From Chrysemys picta bellii (lineage: Eukaryota; Chordata; Testudines; Emydidae), in assembly GCF_011386835.1 (NCBI RefSeq), contig NC_088797.1:91212264-91276263 (forward strand): 64,000 nt of DNA, given 5' to 3'. Under the pieces are notes generated by a model that saw only the letters and a list, made by a program, of their open reading frames with translations, searched no databases and was not told where the DNA came from. The translations under genes were made by a program, and so were the position numbers. Numbering within the stretch: position 1 is the stretch's first letter; every line of letters starts with the position of its first letter. Shown here piece after piece: positions 33,144-44,510 of the stretch.

Positions 33144-35689
33144 AATTCAAAACTTAAGGTCCCAATGGGAAACCTTTTGAAAGCTGATATGATGCTGAAT
33201 ATATGGCTATGTGTGAGTGTCAGGAAGCTGTTTGTGCAGGAAGAGTTAGTGTACTATACAACTGTCCTTTTGATTTCCTTTCATTTTATTATATATAAAT
33301 TTTAAATTTTTTGGCCTTACAAAGATAAACAGGTAATTTTATAAAGGGAGAATATCTTCATTCTTGTGCTTTTTGACATCCAGCACCACTTTGTTGCTCT
33401 GACCACATCTACTCCATTCTTGGTTCTTTCAGAAAACTCCCATTTTTTCTCCATGAAGACCAAGATTCTCCTCTTCACAAGAAGACGGTTTTATATGTCT
33501 TCCACTCCTACATATCAGCTGCTTTATTCTCCTACACTCCTTTCCATTCCCTATGTTCTTGACTAGTGTCACACCTAGTCTCTTCAGTTACTTTTTCTCA
33601 ACTTTTATCTTTGTAACTGCCCCTTCCTCTTCCTATAGCCTTCATAAACATATGCAAAGTGCCCTCTCTCCTCTCCTTCAAACAAAATCATTAAAACCCG
33701 ACACTTTCAATGATCATGTGATTTGACAAGGCTCTCCCTTAAAAATGTACGCCCTTGTTTGTGGATATTTGTGATGTTCCATGGCAAAATACTCTTGGCA
33801 GCCCAGTCCAGCCCCATTATTGCCCAACCACCAAATCCTTCACACCCTACCCACTCCACCCAACCCTCTCCCATCAACTACATACGCTTTTCCATACTTC
33901 CATAAACAGTGCATTTTGGAGAATAGGTAATATTTGGCGCTTGGAAGATGAAGAGGGATCTAAGTCCTCTTCACAGCTCCATCAAACCATCCCATTTCTC
34001 TTAAGATATCTGGAATAATTTATGATCTATGAATGATCTAAGGATGGTTTGATTATCTTAATCCTGATTAGCCATTTTGTCTCTTAAATCATAGGAACAG
34101 ATTCCTCATAGCTTATGCAGGGAGCTCTAATTTACTTTTCTGTGTCATCTGATCCATTTTCAGCCTGCTTGGATTCACCCCATATGTGGTAGCTGATTTG
34201 GCTATGGGCTTTCTGCCAATAGAGTCCAGATTTAAAATGTAGAAGGAGACCCCAGAAGACTTGGGAAGTGTTTTGAATAGCGTGGTTGGGGGATTGCCTG
34301 AGCCAATCAGCCCACCCACTCTTTCCAGCCCAGCCAATGGGAGCTAGAGAACCCAAAGAGGAGGAGCGGTCAAGCTATTGCCTAGCCACGCAAGTGCTCT
34401 TGCCTCCCCCTTCCCTTGTGGGCACTGAGTTTCATCTGTTCCAGCTTGACCCACAACCCATTCCACTGAAACGGTAGGCAAGGGTATTAATATAAAGAAC
34501 AGGTGTGAATAAGGGTTAGCAAATATTATCTGAGACTTCATCTCTTGATAGTAATTACCTCTTGATTACAGTAATATGATGCAGTGGTGAAACACTAATT
34601 TTACTTTGAAGATGCTTGTGTGAAGAAGATATTTATCATGGGTGAAACAATACCTAATACTACTTGAGAAAGGTATTAGATGAAAGCCCATTATGTCATA
34701 ACTATTACATTTTATTAGTTAAATGTATTTAATGTTTTTGCTAGCTCTAAAACACTTGCTGTGTAAAGAGGCTTATCCTGCATATTTCTGCAAAGCTCAA
34801 AATGACCTGTGTCCATTGCAAGTCCAATGGATCAATGCATTTTGATGGTTAAAACTGTCATAGTGCTGGCAGCTAATTTAAGTATAATCAATTGGGAGGT
34901 TGCTTAAGGTTCACATATCCCATAATTCTTCACTATCTTACCCAGGCAGACATTTGCCCTGGAGGATATCGAAAATTTTATGGTGTTTCCCCTCTAAAGA
35001 GTCAGCTGCTGCAAGTGAGTTATGTGCTTATTTCTTCAGAGGAGAATGAGCAACATTAATGTGACTTTGGATGGCAGTTTCATTTTCAGAATGATGATGA
35101 TGCTTCCTTATCTTTTTGAAGTTCCTTCTGTGCAAATTTGAAGCAGATGAGAAATCATTTAAATTGCATCTTATAATTTAACTTTGTTGAAACAAATTTT
35201 GTCTGTAAAATGTATCTGCATTTTAACATCATTATAATGGGTATCTGTTCTATTTATTCTGTATCCTGGTGCCATAACCTTTTTTCTTCTGCATGGTTTT
35301 GCACAGGGTCCTTGTAACATCTTATTGTTGGATTGTATTGGTAAGGTGCACTCCAATGTATGCATAATAGGAAATAGGTTCATAAAAGGTGTAGGCAAAG
35401 GCACTGGGAGGAAACTTTCTACTTTGACTTCTCAACCTAATGGGATGGTGATGCCTTTCACCTGTAAGTCACTGGTTTGAATCTGATCCAGATCAGAATT
35501 GTCTATTAAAAATATAATGGCTGTTGGGTGAAATATATAACATGAATGTATGATCTCAATCCATTTTCTAATTGTACAGTGGTCCAGTGACAAGACCAAT
35601 GTCATTAACGTTCATTCTAACAATTTCAACGAAGAAACCAATATATAAATAAAACAGACATATACAAGCCTGAAATACTATACAGTATT
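33144..35689. other. Non-coding stretch, no gene recognised
   Basis: No gene was recognised. Short ORFs, including a pair on opposite strands at 34113-34477, have no motifs. At 35440-35480 the text ggtgatgcctttcacctgta and ggtttgaatct resembles a tRNA-type A box and B box region, possibly a decayed SINE, at low confidence. Confidence 0.5.
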
Positions 35690-36325
35690 TGGTTTTGGTC
35701 ACACTTGCTCAGAAAGGATATAGCAGAACTAAAGGATATTCAGAGAAGAATAATGAGAAGGATTATGGTCATGGAAAACCTCTCATACGATGAGAGACTG
35801 AAAAGATTGGAACTATTTACCTAACAGAAGATACAAGTAAGAGGAGAAATGACAAAAGTATACAAAAAAATGAATGGTATGCAGAAGATGGATTGGGAAA
35901 ATCTAATAACTTTCTCAAAATACAAAAATTCAATGAAATTGAAAAGTGGCAAATAGAAAATTGATAAAAGGATTTTTTTTTCAGACTGCATGCAATTAAT
36001 CTGTGGAATTCATTGCCACATGATATCAATGGGACCAAGAATTTAGCAGGATTCAAAAAAGAATTAGACATATGTGTGGCTAACAAAATTAGCCAGAGTT
36101 GTTATAATAAATATTATAAAATGAACAATTTTGGAAGGGTCATAAAACCACTGCTTTGTAACATGGGCCAGTCTCTAGCTATTGGGGATTTCTCTGTGGT
36201 CAGGGTATCTCATAACTATGTACTGCAAGTTGCTTGCTCTGAAGCATCAATCAGTTACAGGATTCTTGAGTAGATGAACCACTGGTCCAATCCAACCGGT
36301 CATTTCCTATGTTACAGTATTGGGC
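35690..36325 (+). mobile_element. Fourth CR1-type LINE fragment, old
   Basis: Plus-strand sequence matches the last part of a CR1-like LINE: agaagaataatgagaaggat and ctcatacgatgagagactga, then ctgtggaattcattgccaca and gggaccaagaatttagcagg, ending near cctatgtt. The ORF at 36013-36273 preserves an IN(G)TKNLAGFKKELD-like stretch common to CR1 C-termini. Divergence is high and an A/T-rich indel lies near 35970. Confidence 0.75.
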
Positions 36326-36617
36326 CAAATCCCAGTGCAATGTTCTGATTTCAGGAGCATGACTAAGGACTACAGAATTTAGCTTTATGTCTTTTGGTAG
36401 TTAACAAACAAACAAAAAAACTGATGTTAAGTAGGCAACTTTCTTTTTGCAAGTTTCCATGCATAATAGCACCCTTGCAGAAAAAGAATGATGTTTTTAA
36501 TATGAGATCTGCAAATTAAAGCATTCCAATCTTAATCCACTTCCAGTTGTAGATTTACAAATATAAAAAAGATAAACTGCTGTAAAACACATTTGTGCAT
36601 AGGTTTTACAGTTTGAG

Positions 36618-36704
36618 TTTTTAAAAAAACCAACAGTGTTAGTCTGTATCCGCAAAAAGAACAGTCTCTAAGGTGCCACAAGTACTCCTGTTTTTTTTTA
36701 AAAA
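36618..36704. mobile_element. Penelope-like element tail, rearranged fragment
   Basis: The piece 36630-36662 is the distal tail in antisense (gttagtctgtatccgcaaaa). It joins directly to a sense proximal piece, gtctctaaggtgccacaagt, to 36690. Possible direct repeats tttttaaaaa flank it at 36618-36627 and 36695-36704, though these are low-complexity. In the other tail insertions the antisense part starts with the proximal piece, so the order here is unusual. Confidence 0.7.
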
Positions 36705-36767
36705 TCAAGTGCATCACTTTATGGATCATTTCCCTGACAAATAATGATATAATAAACTGATTATACT

Positions 36768-36772
<5 letters not shown>

Positions 36773-36800
<28 letters not shown>
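36773..36800. repeat. (TG)14 microsatellite
   Basis: Fourteen uninterrupted tg units, a likely polymorphic marker. Confidence 0.97.
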
Positions 36801-36804
<4 letters not shown>

Positions 36805-37134
36805 GGGAATTATTTAAATTTAGATTAGCAATACATCTGGGTTTAAAGTAAAAGACCCAGGAGAAAGGTAAAACCTCTTCTCACATTTTGAACCACATTA
36901 AATCCATGCTGAAATGATTTAGAATATTTTAAGGGGTAGATGCCCAAAGGGACATACAGAAGATAGTTGCACAAATCCTGTTATTTATTAATGGGTTTAT
37001 GCGCTTACCTCCCACGTGTTGCTATGAAAACATACCTATAAGTGCAAGCAGAATTGACAGGATGGAGACTTATGAGGAAATGGTATTTTTTGAATTAGTG
37101 AATATTTTAAAAATTACATTTTGAGGGAGAGGGG
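36801..37134. other. Non-coding stretch, nothing recognised
   Basis: No gene or repeat was recognised between the TG microsatellite and the palindrome. Confidence 0.5.
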
Positions 37135-37209
37135 TGGAAGGTTGTTTCATAAGAACAGTCTGAGTTGTAACTTTTACAACTCAGACTGTTCTTATGAAAC
37201 AACCTTCCA
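37135..37209. repeat. Perfect palindrome, 36-bp arms with 3-nt loop
   Basis: The arm 37135-37170 (starting tggaaggttgtttcataaga) is the exact reverse complement of 37174-37209. The loop is ctt at 37171-37173. The arms match none of the transposon families recognised in this window. Perfect pairing over 36 bp argues for a young or recurrently corrected structure. Possible origins are fold-back synthesis at a break, a tiny MITE, or a precursor of a small RNA. The sequence alone cannot choose. Confidence 0.95.
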
Positions 37210-38497
37210 TCAGCTTACACACCCACACACATTGTAAACATTTTGCAAGATTATAAAGGGTTATTGCAAGATCGCAGTTTTCTGACTCAATTATTATGTA
37301 TGCAGGAAATGACTCTTCTGATGGAAAATATATAAACATTTCTTTTTGGGTAGTGTGCGGGAAAGGAAGTAAATTTTGAAATTCAGGTTAGATTTTTCTG
37401 TGGAAACATGCACAGTATGATGACTCTGATTCAAATGAAAATTTAAAATCTGGTCTCTGTAAATTTAGTGATTCTTGCAGTGGACTTACTAGCTGTTTAG
37501 CCTTAGAATGTTGAACAGTAACCTGAGAGCCTTGAAACAGAGACTTTGAGAGCAGTCAAAGATGTACCCATCTTAAAGGTACCAAGCACACTTGACTTAT
37601 TGTCAGGGGAAAGTGGCAGTGGTATGTATTGCCTGTCAGTTCAAAGAGAGCCATGCAAAGTTAATAACAGAAAAATAAAAGGAATTTAATTTGTCTATAA
37701 GGGCATGCCTTTCTTATTTCTTTCCTAACATCTATATGTTAGAGAAAGTAGCACATTTTCCTACATTAATCCAGACAACAATATTAAACCCTAAAAATTT
37801 AATGTAGCCTGTGTGTGAGAGAGATGTGTGGGATGGAGGGGGAGGATGGGAGAACAGGAGCATGAAATTACACACACAATTGTATCAACAGCACTATTAT
37901 TTGTGTTACCTTTGTAAACTGTGATAGAAATATAATCCAATTTGAATTGGCAGGTTCTGTAGACTACTGTGTTCTAGACAAAACCCCCAATATTTATATA
38001 TTACTGTATTAAACTTTCACAAGGAGTACATCTTGCCAGCTAGTGCTGTTTGCATGTTAACAAAGCATTCACTTGAACACGTACACTTTTTCATGTTTGA
38101 ATGCATTTAATGTTTTAATTTGCTAAGAGTTTTTTTGTTTGTTTTAGTTCCAGTTAGAACTTGATTGTGACCATGTGTTTCCTAGACCTCCATGGGCTAT
38201 CTTAGGACTTAATATCATTTTCAGATGTGATTTAGATCCTAACTCTCTGGTTGCTAACACTTTATTTGAGGAAACACAGATAGTGTTTGATGCCATAACA
38301 AACCAAAAGATTCAAAACATGTTCAGACCTTAAGCCAAGTGTGGAAAGTAACAGCATTCGGAGTACTGTGTAGTAAAAATGAGCAGTGACTTAACATGAA
38401 CTGTTGATTTGGATAAATTCTAAAATGGATGATTGGAGATATTCATATCTTGAGAACACTACACTTGTTCAATACAATTCTGTTGTTTATGGATAAT
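37210..38497. other. AT-rich non-coding stretch
   Basis: No gene or clear repeat was recognised; the GA/GT-rich patch at 37808-37860 is low-complexity. Confidence 0.55.
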
Positions 38498-38650
38498 ACC
38501 TAGTGCAGTGATTCTCAACCTGCGGACCGCTTGTGGCCAAATGAGCTCACAGGTAGTATGTATACATTGTGTGAATGGGGCCCACATAACACACAGAGAG
38601 CTGCATATGCAGCCACAATGGTAAATAAGTTGAGAACCACTGACGTAGAC
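38498..38650. mobile_element. Old hAT MITE, CAGTGATTCTCAACC ends
   Basis: Ends cagtgattctcaacc (38506) and agttgagaaccactg (38642) are inverted repeats with small differences. The 8-bp flanks acctagtg and acgtagac agree at five of eight positions, consistent with an old duplication. The 137-bp interior has a tgcatatgca palindrome and no coding capacity. Confidence 0.8.
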
Positions 38651-39328
38651 TATTTGGAGAGCAAGGTTAAATGTAAGCATCTTTGATATACTGTACCTGT
38701 AGACTGAGAGTTGCTGGATCTTCTTGTGCTACTGATCATTATCATTACTGAAGAGAGAGTCAAAAAGATGATCTGAATTAGGAAAAGAAGGCACAGGCTG
38801 TGGGAAAACAAGTGGGAAGGATCAGTGTGATACGACATATTGATTATCACTGTCTCATGCACTTGAAACCGAATTTGCATTCTTAGAGTATCTTACCTGA
38901 GAAACAAACACCAATTATGAGGTCAGTTAAAAGTAAGTTACATTAAAAGTAGCTGTATCTTATTCCACTCAGACATTTCCCTCAAGAAGTCAGGATAGAA
39001 ACATTTATTTTCTTCTGCTATGAGTTAAACTTAAAATGATCTACTAAAAGAGATGCATGCCCCTATTGTTGAAAAACTTAAAAGAATGGGAAAGAAGAAT
39101 CTGGTTGGTATTTTTATGTATCTCATGGTAAAATTGTTATCAAGTGGAGATCTAGATTTAAGTCTGTGTGCCCAATAAATACTCAGGTCTACCAAGTTAA
39201 TGAAATTTTAAAACAATGGCTTAATATTTTACGTATGATATGTCTGTGTCAAAAATGAATTGTATTAAGCTATAACATAATTGAAAACTTAATAAAGTTT
39301 TTTTATATATACACATAGAACCCTTTGT
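38651..39328. other. Non-coding stretch, nothing recognised
   Basis: No gene or transposon end was recognised. Confidence 0.5.
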
Positions 39329-39936
39329 CAGGGTCCTGAGGCAGAGATTGGGGCTCAAGCAGATTTTTGGGCCCAGGTGTATACCAGAGATCAGGACTAG
39401 TGTCGGGGTTCTGGGTCCAGAGCAAGAGTCAGAATCAAAGTCAGAGCCATATTTGATGCTGGGAGTTTGGGAGCAAAATAGAGTTATTTGTGGCGGCTCA
39501 CTGGGGATCTGTATTGTGGCCTGGATGCTTTCTAGTATGCCCTGTGGGCTTATATGGCATCAAGGGTCCAACTGGGAGCCTAAAAAGCAACTGCCAAGTG
39601 AGTCTTTCAGGCAGGAATTCCTGTAGTGTATGTCCACTGCAGCTTGCAGGTCACAGGGACCAACCAGGTTAGAGCTGCCACAGAGTGACCATTGACTGGT
39701 GGCTCTGCCTACCCAGGTTTGAGTCATGCCAATCCTTATATCATCCCTCTTCCAGGAGCACCCCCCACCAGGCTAGGTTTATTGGGGTGGGGGGAGCTGT
39801 ATGGAAAGCTGCTCTGAGCTCATACACACAGTCCTGGGACATTTGTTCCTAGGAGTGCTCCTCGGAGCCATATTTTTCCCAATCAATGAGTACCAGAGGG
39901 AATCACATTTGATTTTAAAATCCAAAATCTCATTAA

Positions 39937-40524
39937 CCTTTGTGATCGAGTTCCTTCTCTGCCTCAGTGGGTTCGCGCTTCCACTTAGCGGTGGGCCGGG
40001 GTAGTCTTCTCTACCTCAGAATCTCCCCATGTACCTGGGCTTGCTGTCCATAGCTTGCCTGAACAAGGTTCCGCCCAGCCTCCCTGATGGGGGAAGGGGA
40101 GGATCCTCTTAGTCTCTGGTAGCCACTCCAGGCATGGTGGCAACAAACCAGGCACCCAGCTCAGTCTCTCCCCTCCAGCAAGGTCTCTTCCCTCAGACCT
40201 CTGGGGCCCAGAAGGGCTGTTCACCCTGTTGGGGGGCTAGAGTTTCCCCTGCCCTTCACCTGTGTACCTGTACCTGGTGCTTGTCAGCATCCACACCGCC
40301 CAGCTCTGCAGTAGCATGCTTTCCTCCCACAACTCCTATTGCATGCACCTATCTGACTGGAGGGAAGGCTTTTAACAGATTCTGGCAGGCCCTTGATTGG
40401 CCCCAAGTGTCCTAATCAACGTAGAGGGACCTGCCAAGGGAAAAGGGACCTGCTTATCCTGGGGCTAATATATCTGCCTTCCAGCACTCTCCTGTAGCCC
40501 TCTGGCCTGACCCGGTCACACCTT
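39937..40524 (-). mobile_element. Solo LTR nested in the Gypsy element (4-bp TSD)
   Basis: Starts TGTGATCG at 39941 and ends CGGTCACA at 40520, with the 4-bp cctt on both sides (39937-39940, 40521-40524). On the minus strand its start, gtgaccgggtcaggccagag followed by ggctacaggag, resembles the start of the LTR at 14627, so both belong to related class I retroviral families. The TATA-like gttaaaagcc on the minus strand (near 40370) supports that orientation. Gypsy sequence continues on the right, so it is nested and younger. Confidence 0.85.
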
Positions 40525-43189
40525 ATATTCATCATGACCCTGGACCCGTACTGAAGGGGGCAGTGATTGTTGTTGGTGAGCAAAAGTTTATTGACGTTTG
40601 GCTTCAGCAGTGGTACATAGAACACCAGGTATGCCCTGTGGATCTGGGCAGCTGGACCCAGATTGTCAGTGGGTCAATCATTTGGCTGATCATTTGCAGT
40701 CAGAGGCATTGGCAGTCTAATTTGCAACAAGGCCAGGATATGTTGTGCTGAGAGCTAGACCTTTTATCCAGCTGCAAACATTGGTCATTCCTGGTGCTGA
40801 TGGTCAGTGTATTGCCTGTAGTCCCTCTAGGCATTTTCAAGGTGCGTCTCAAGCTCCTCCTCTACTTTGTGGATCTGCTGTACCCAGTTGGTGGCTTCAG
40901 GGTTTATGAAGACAGCATTATGGCTGGGTGGAGACAGTGATGGAACCCAAAGTTTGCGGAGAATGGACTCTGCCTAGAGGAGACATGGTAGGTGGTGGTG
41001 TGGGAAAATTCTGGTTGGAGCAGGAGAGTCAACCAGTTATTCTGGTGAGGATTTGTAAAGCACCATATATACTGTTCTAAGACTTGATACACTCTCTCAC
41101 TCTGGCCATCAATTTGTGAGTAATAGCTGGAGGACGCATAGGTTTGGACCCCAAGCAGCGGTGGTGTTTTGCACCATAACTATAACACAAATTGTGGACA
41201 TTGGTCAGATGTGACCCATTCGAGGAGTCCATGGAGACAGACAATATGTGTGACCAGGATTTGAGTCATCTCTTCCATAGTGGGCAGTGGGGGTAAATTT
41301 GGATATTTATTAACTGGTGAGGATAACGGTATCTCTATCAGACATTGAGAGCTCCACTGTAAAATTTAGGGTGATGGCTGCCCCAGGTCTAGCTGAGGTA
41401 TCTGCAGGTATTAGAGTGCCAAGGGGTCTTGTGCGTGGATTCTTGTTCCAAGCACACTTCTTGCAAGAATCCACACAGGAGTGTACTGTTGCTCACATCC
41501 AGGGATACCAGAGGTGCAATCAGGTGAAGAGGCTTACGGCAGCTGAAGAACCCTGCTAGTTGGGAGTCATGGCTGACTCTCAGTACTTCCAGTTGGGGCT
41601 GTCCTGGTGGGATAGAGTAATCTATCTTGTATCTGATGTTGCACCTTGCTTCCTACCTCAAGTTCGTTGGAAGAGGGCTCCTTCTTTGCTGCTGAGGTCT
41701 TGGGAAATTGCAGTGTTAAGGAAATTGCAGGGCTTTCTGATGTGGGATGGCTTTGTGCAAGTGGTGGCTTGGCTGGTGAGGTACTCCCCTTTTCAGAACA
41801 GGGTGTAAATGGCCTTCTTCTAGGTTGCAGGAAGGTAGGTGATCATGAGGTTAAAATGTGTGAAGAATAGGGCCCAGCGGATCGGTCTTTGGTTTAACTC
41901 CGTAGCCTTGTGAAAATATTCTAGACTTTTTTATGATCGTATATACCTGTATTGAGTGGTGGTCCCCTTCCAGGTAGTGGTGCCACTCTTTGAAAGTGAC
42001 CTTGATCTCTAGAAGTTCTGTATCTAGTATTTCATAATCCTGTTCTGTTGGAATATGCTTCCATAAGTAGTAATCACAAGGGAGGAGATGCTATTTGGGG
42101 CCATATCTTTAGGATAGTATGGCCTAAATGGCTGCTCTGGAGGCATTGGTCTCAACAACAAAGGACTGTGTCACGTCAGGGTGTGCCAGGAGTGATGCGC
42201 TGATGAAGGCCATCTTGAGCTGGTCAGACACCTGTTGTGCCACTGGAGACTAGGTGAAGGAGTTGTTCTTCCATAGAAGCACTATCAATGGGTTTACCTG
42301 GCCTGAAAATCCAGGAATGAAGCATTTATAAAAGTTAGCAAACCCCAGGAAGTGTTGCAGTTCCTTGATGTTTCAAGGTGCTCCCAGGTCTGAACAGCAT
42401 CCATTTTGCTGGGGTCCTCTTGGGGCCCCCAGGTGATAAGATGTAGCCCAAGAACTCTATGGAACGTTGATTGAAGCTGCAATTTTCAAATTTTGCATAT
42501 AGAGCATGTTGGCGGAGCTGATCCAGGACTGATCGGATGTGCTGGATGTTCAGGACTCTCAGAGAAGTCAAGTATACCATTGAGGTAAACACTCAACATG
42601 TGGTCTAAGGAGTCATGGGATACCTCGTTCATAAAATGTTGGAAAGTGGCGGGACCATTTAGAGACTGAAGTACTTTACCAAGTCTTCATAATGGCTATA
42701 CTGGGTTCAAAAAGCCATCATCTTTTCATCCCCTGCTCTGATCCTTATCAGCCGGTAGGCTCTTTGCAGGATGAGCATAGTGAGTATGTGGGCTGAACAC
42801 ACACAGTCTAGCTACTCCCAAGATAAGTGGAAGGGGGTAGGTACCGGTTTTTGATGACTACTTGATTGAGTAATCACCTTTAATCCACATATAGGCACAC
42901 AGACTCACCTTCCTTTTTGACAAAAAAAACAAGGGCCGCAGCACAGGAGTTTGATGGCTGGATAAACACCTTGCCCAGATTCTCTGGGAGCTAGGAATGC
43001 AGGGTGGACAGTTCTGGTTCTGACTGCATAAATGTGGCCAAAGGATATCTTCACCCCAGGCTGCAGCTCATTTGGACAGTTATGGTCCTGGAGTGGTGGT
43101 AAGACAACCATGGTTTTTTTTTTTCAAAGATGCCACGTATTGGTGGTACTTGGCAGGAAAAGAATGGGTTGATTCTGATGCAGGTCTTA

Positions 43190-43329
43190 CCTGACCTATG
43201 GCTAGGGTCTGGGGATTTCTTGGAACAGCAAACCGCGGCCACTGGGAGCTGCAGGGGGCCGTGCCTCCAGACGGTCGATGTAAACAAACTGTCTTGCAGC
43301 CTGCCAGTGGATTACCCTGACCCACCACT
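43190..43329 (+). mobile_element. Partial hAT MITE inside the Gypsy element
   Basis: Text such as aaccgcggccactgggagct and gacggtcgatgtaaacaaac, ending cccaccactg, is the right part of a common reptile hAT MITE (family recognised from memory). A clear left end and an 8-bp duplication were not found, so it may be truncated. It interrupts Gypsy protease/gag-region sequence. Confidence 0.6.
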
Positions 43330-44286
43330 GCTCTACGATGTTAGGAGTCACCTTTGGCTGCACTGGGATACTCAAGCCTCATGTGGCATTGGCATCCATG
43401 AAGTTGTCACTGGCCCAGAGTCACTGAGTGCCAATTGTGAGGGAACCCATTGAGACTCGCCTGGGATGTGGAAGTGGATCTGAACTTGGAGGTGTAATGA
43501 GGGCCTCAATAAAGGGATAAATGGCAGATGGGTCCCATTTATCAGGCCTGGGCCTGGTCATTTCCCAAATTTTGCTGGACTGGGGCCCATGCTGAGCATC
43601 TGGAAAGTGCATGGCCAGGTTCCCCACCACTGAAACTGTGGAGGCAATGACATTCTCTTTCCTTGGAAATCACATGGGGACAGGCTGCATCAAACTGTAT
43701 GGGCTCCTGGGCAGGGACAGGTACCATTACCAAGAAGTATTGGCAGGGGGGCACTGACCTCTTCCTTTCTTTGCATTACTTGCACGGTCTGTTGTCGATG
43801 GCTATAGCAAGGTCAACAAAGGCATCCAAGTGTGTTGGGGTTTCCATGCAATGTAATTCATCTTTAACTTCCTTGCATAATCCCCATTTAAACTGATACA
43901 GCTGGGCCACATTGTTTCACTTGGTTTCAGAGATGAGTCATGTGAAGTGGGCAGCAAAGGAGGCAATCAATTCCTGCCCCATTGGAGTTTTCTCAGGACT
44001 GTCTTGGCTGAGCGAGTGTGACTGATGCTTTATATATTCCATTTTTATTTGAACATATTTAATTATGCCCATTAATCCTTTCTAAACATAATGGTTGTAT
44101 GCATCAATTTCTCTCAAATGTGAGTATTTAACTACTCACCAATCAGGTAGTGAGTTTTGAAAGGCTACTTACAAACTGAATATACCAGTTGACAAAGAGG
44201 AAACAACATTTATATGCATCAACACCTAACAGTTATGATTCAGGTAAGGAAGATTAAATATTTTTCTGAGTCTTTAACTTCACATG

Positions 44287-44510
44287 CAGTGTTGTTGGAG
44301 CAGTGTTGGGGGTCCCAGGATATTAAAGAGACAAGGTGGGTGAGGTAATATCTTTTATTGGACCAACTTCTGTTGGTGAGAGACAAGCTTTTGAGCTTAC
44401 ACAGACCAATTCTTCATCCTCTTAATAAGAGCACTGTGTAAGCCTGAACGTTTGTCTTGCTCATCAACAGAGGTTGGTCCAATAAAAGATATTACCTCAT
44501 CCACCTTCTC
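44287..44510. mobile_element. Penelope-like element tail insertion, antisense-sense pair (family B)
   Basis: The antisense tail (44289-44405) starts gtgttgttggagcagtgttg and continues through gacaaggtgggtgaggtaat and ttttattggaccaacttctg. The sense tail (44434-44507) reads back gaggttggtccaataaaaga to cctcatccaccttctctttc. The arms pair over about 75 bp with mismatches. This is the same family as 5321-5519. No clear direct repeat was found at its edges. Confidence 0.75.

Larger units (their letters stand above)
39329..44010 (-). mobile_element. Decayed Ty3/Gypsy LTR retrotransposon, minus strand
   Basis: Read on the minus strand the order is gag, polymerase, integrase, then a probable 3' LTR. 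A zinc-knuckle-like stretch (GEPGH) lies near 43600. The reverse transcriptase spans about 42300-42900. The catalytic YLDD box reads YLNG (42587 down to 42576), so both Asp are gone. The thumb keeps EFLGYILSP in a shifted frame (ORF 42335-42592). Integrase follows, with a CCXXC-like zinc region near 41460 (HSCVDSCKKC) and a C-terminal core with ANFGFH near 40960 (ORF 40904-41092). The left LTR likely starts TGTCAGGGTCC at 39329. No right LTR was found, so the 5' end is truncated near 44010. Confidence 0.85.
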
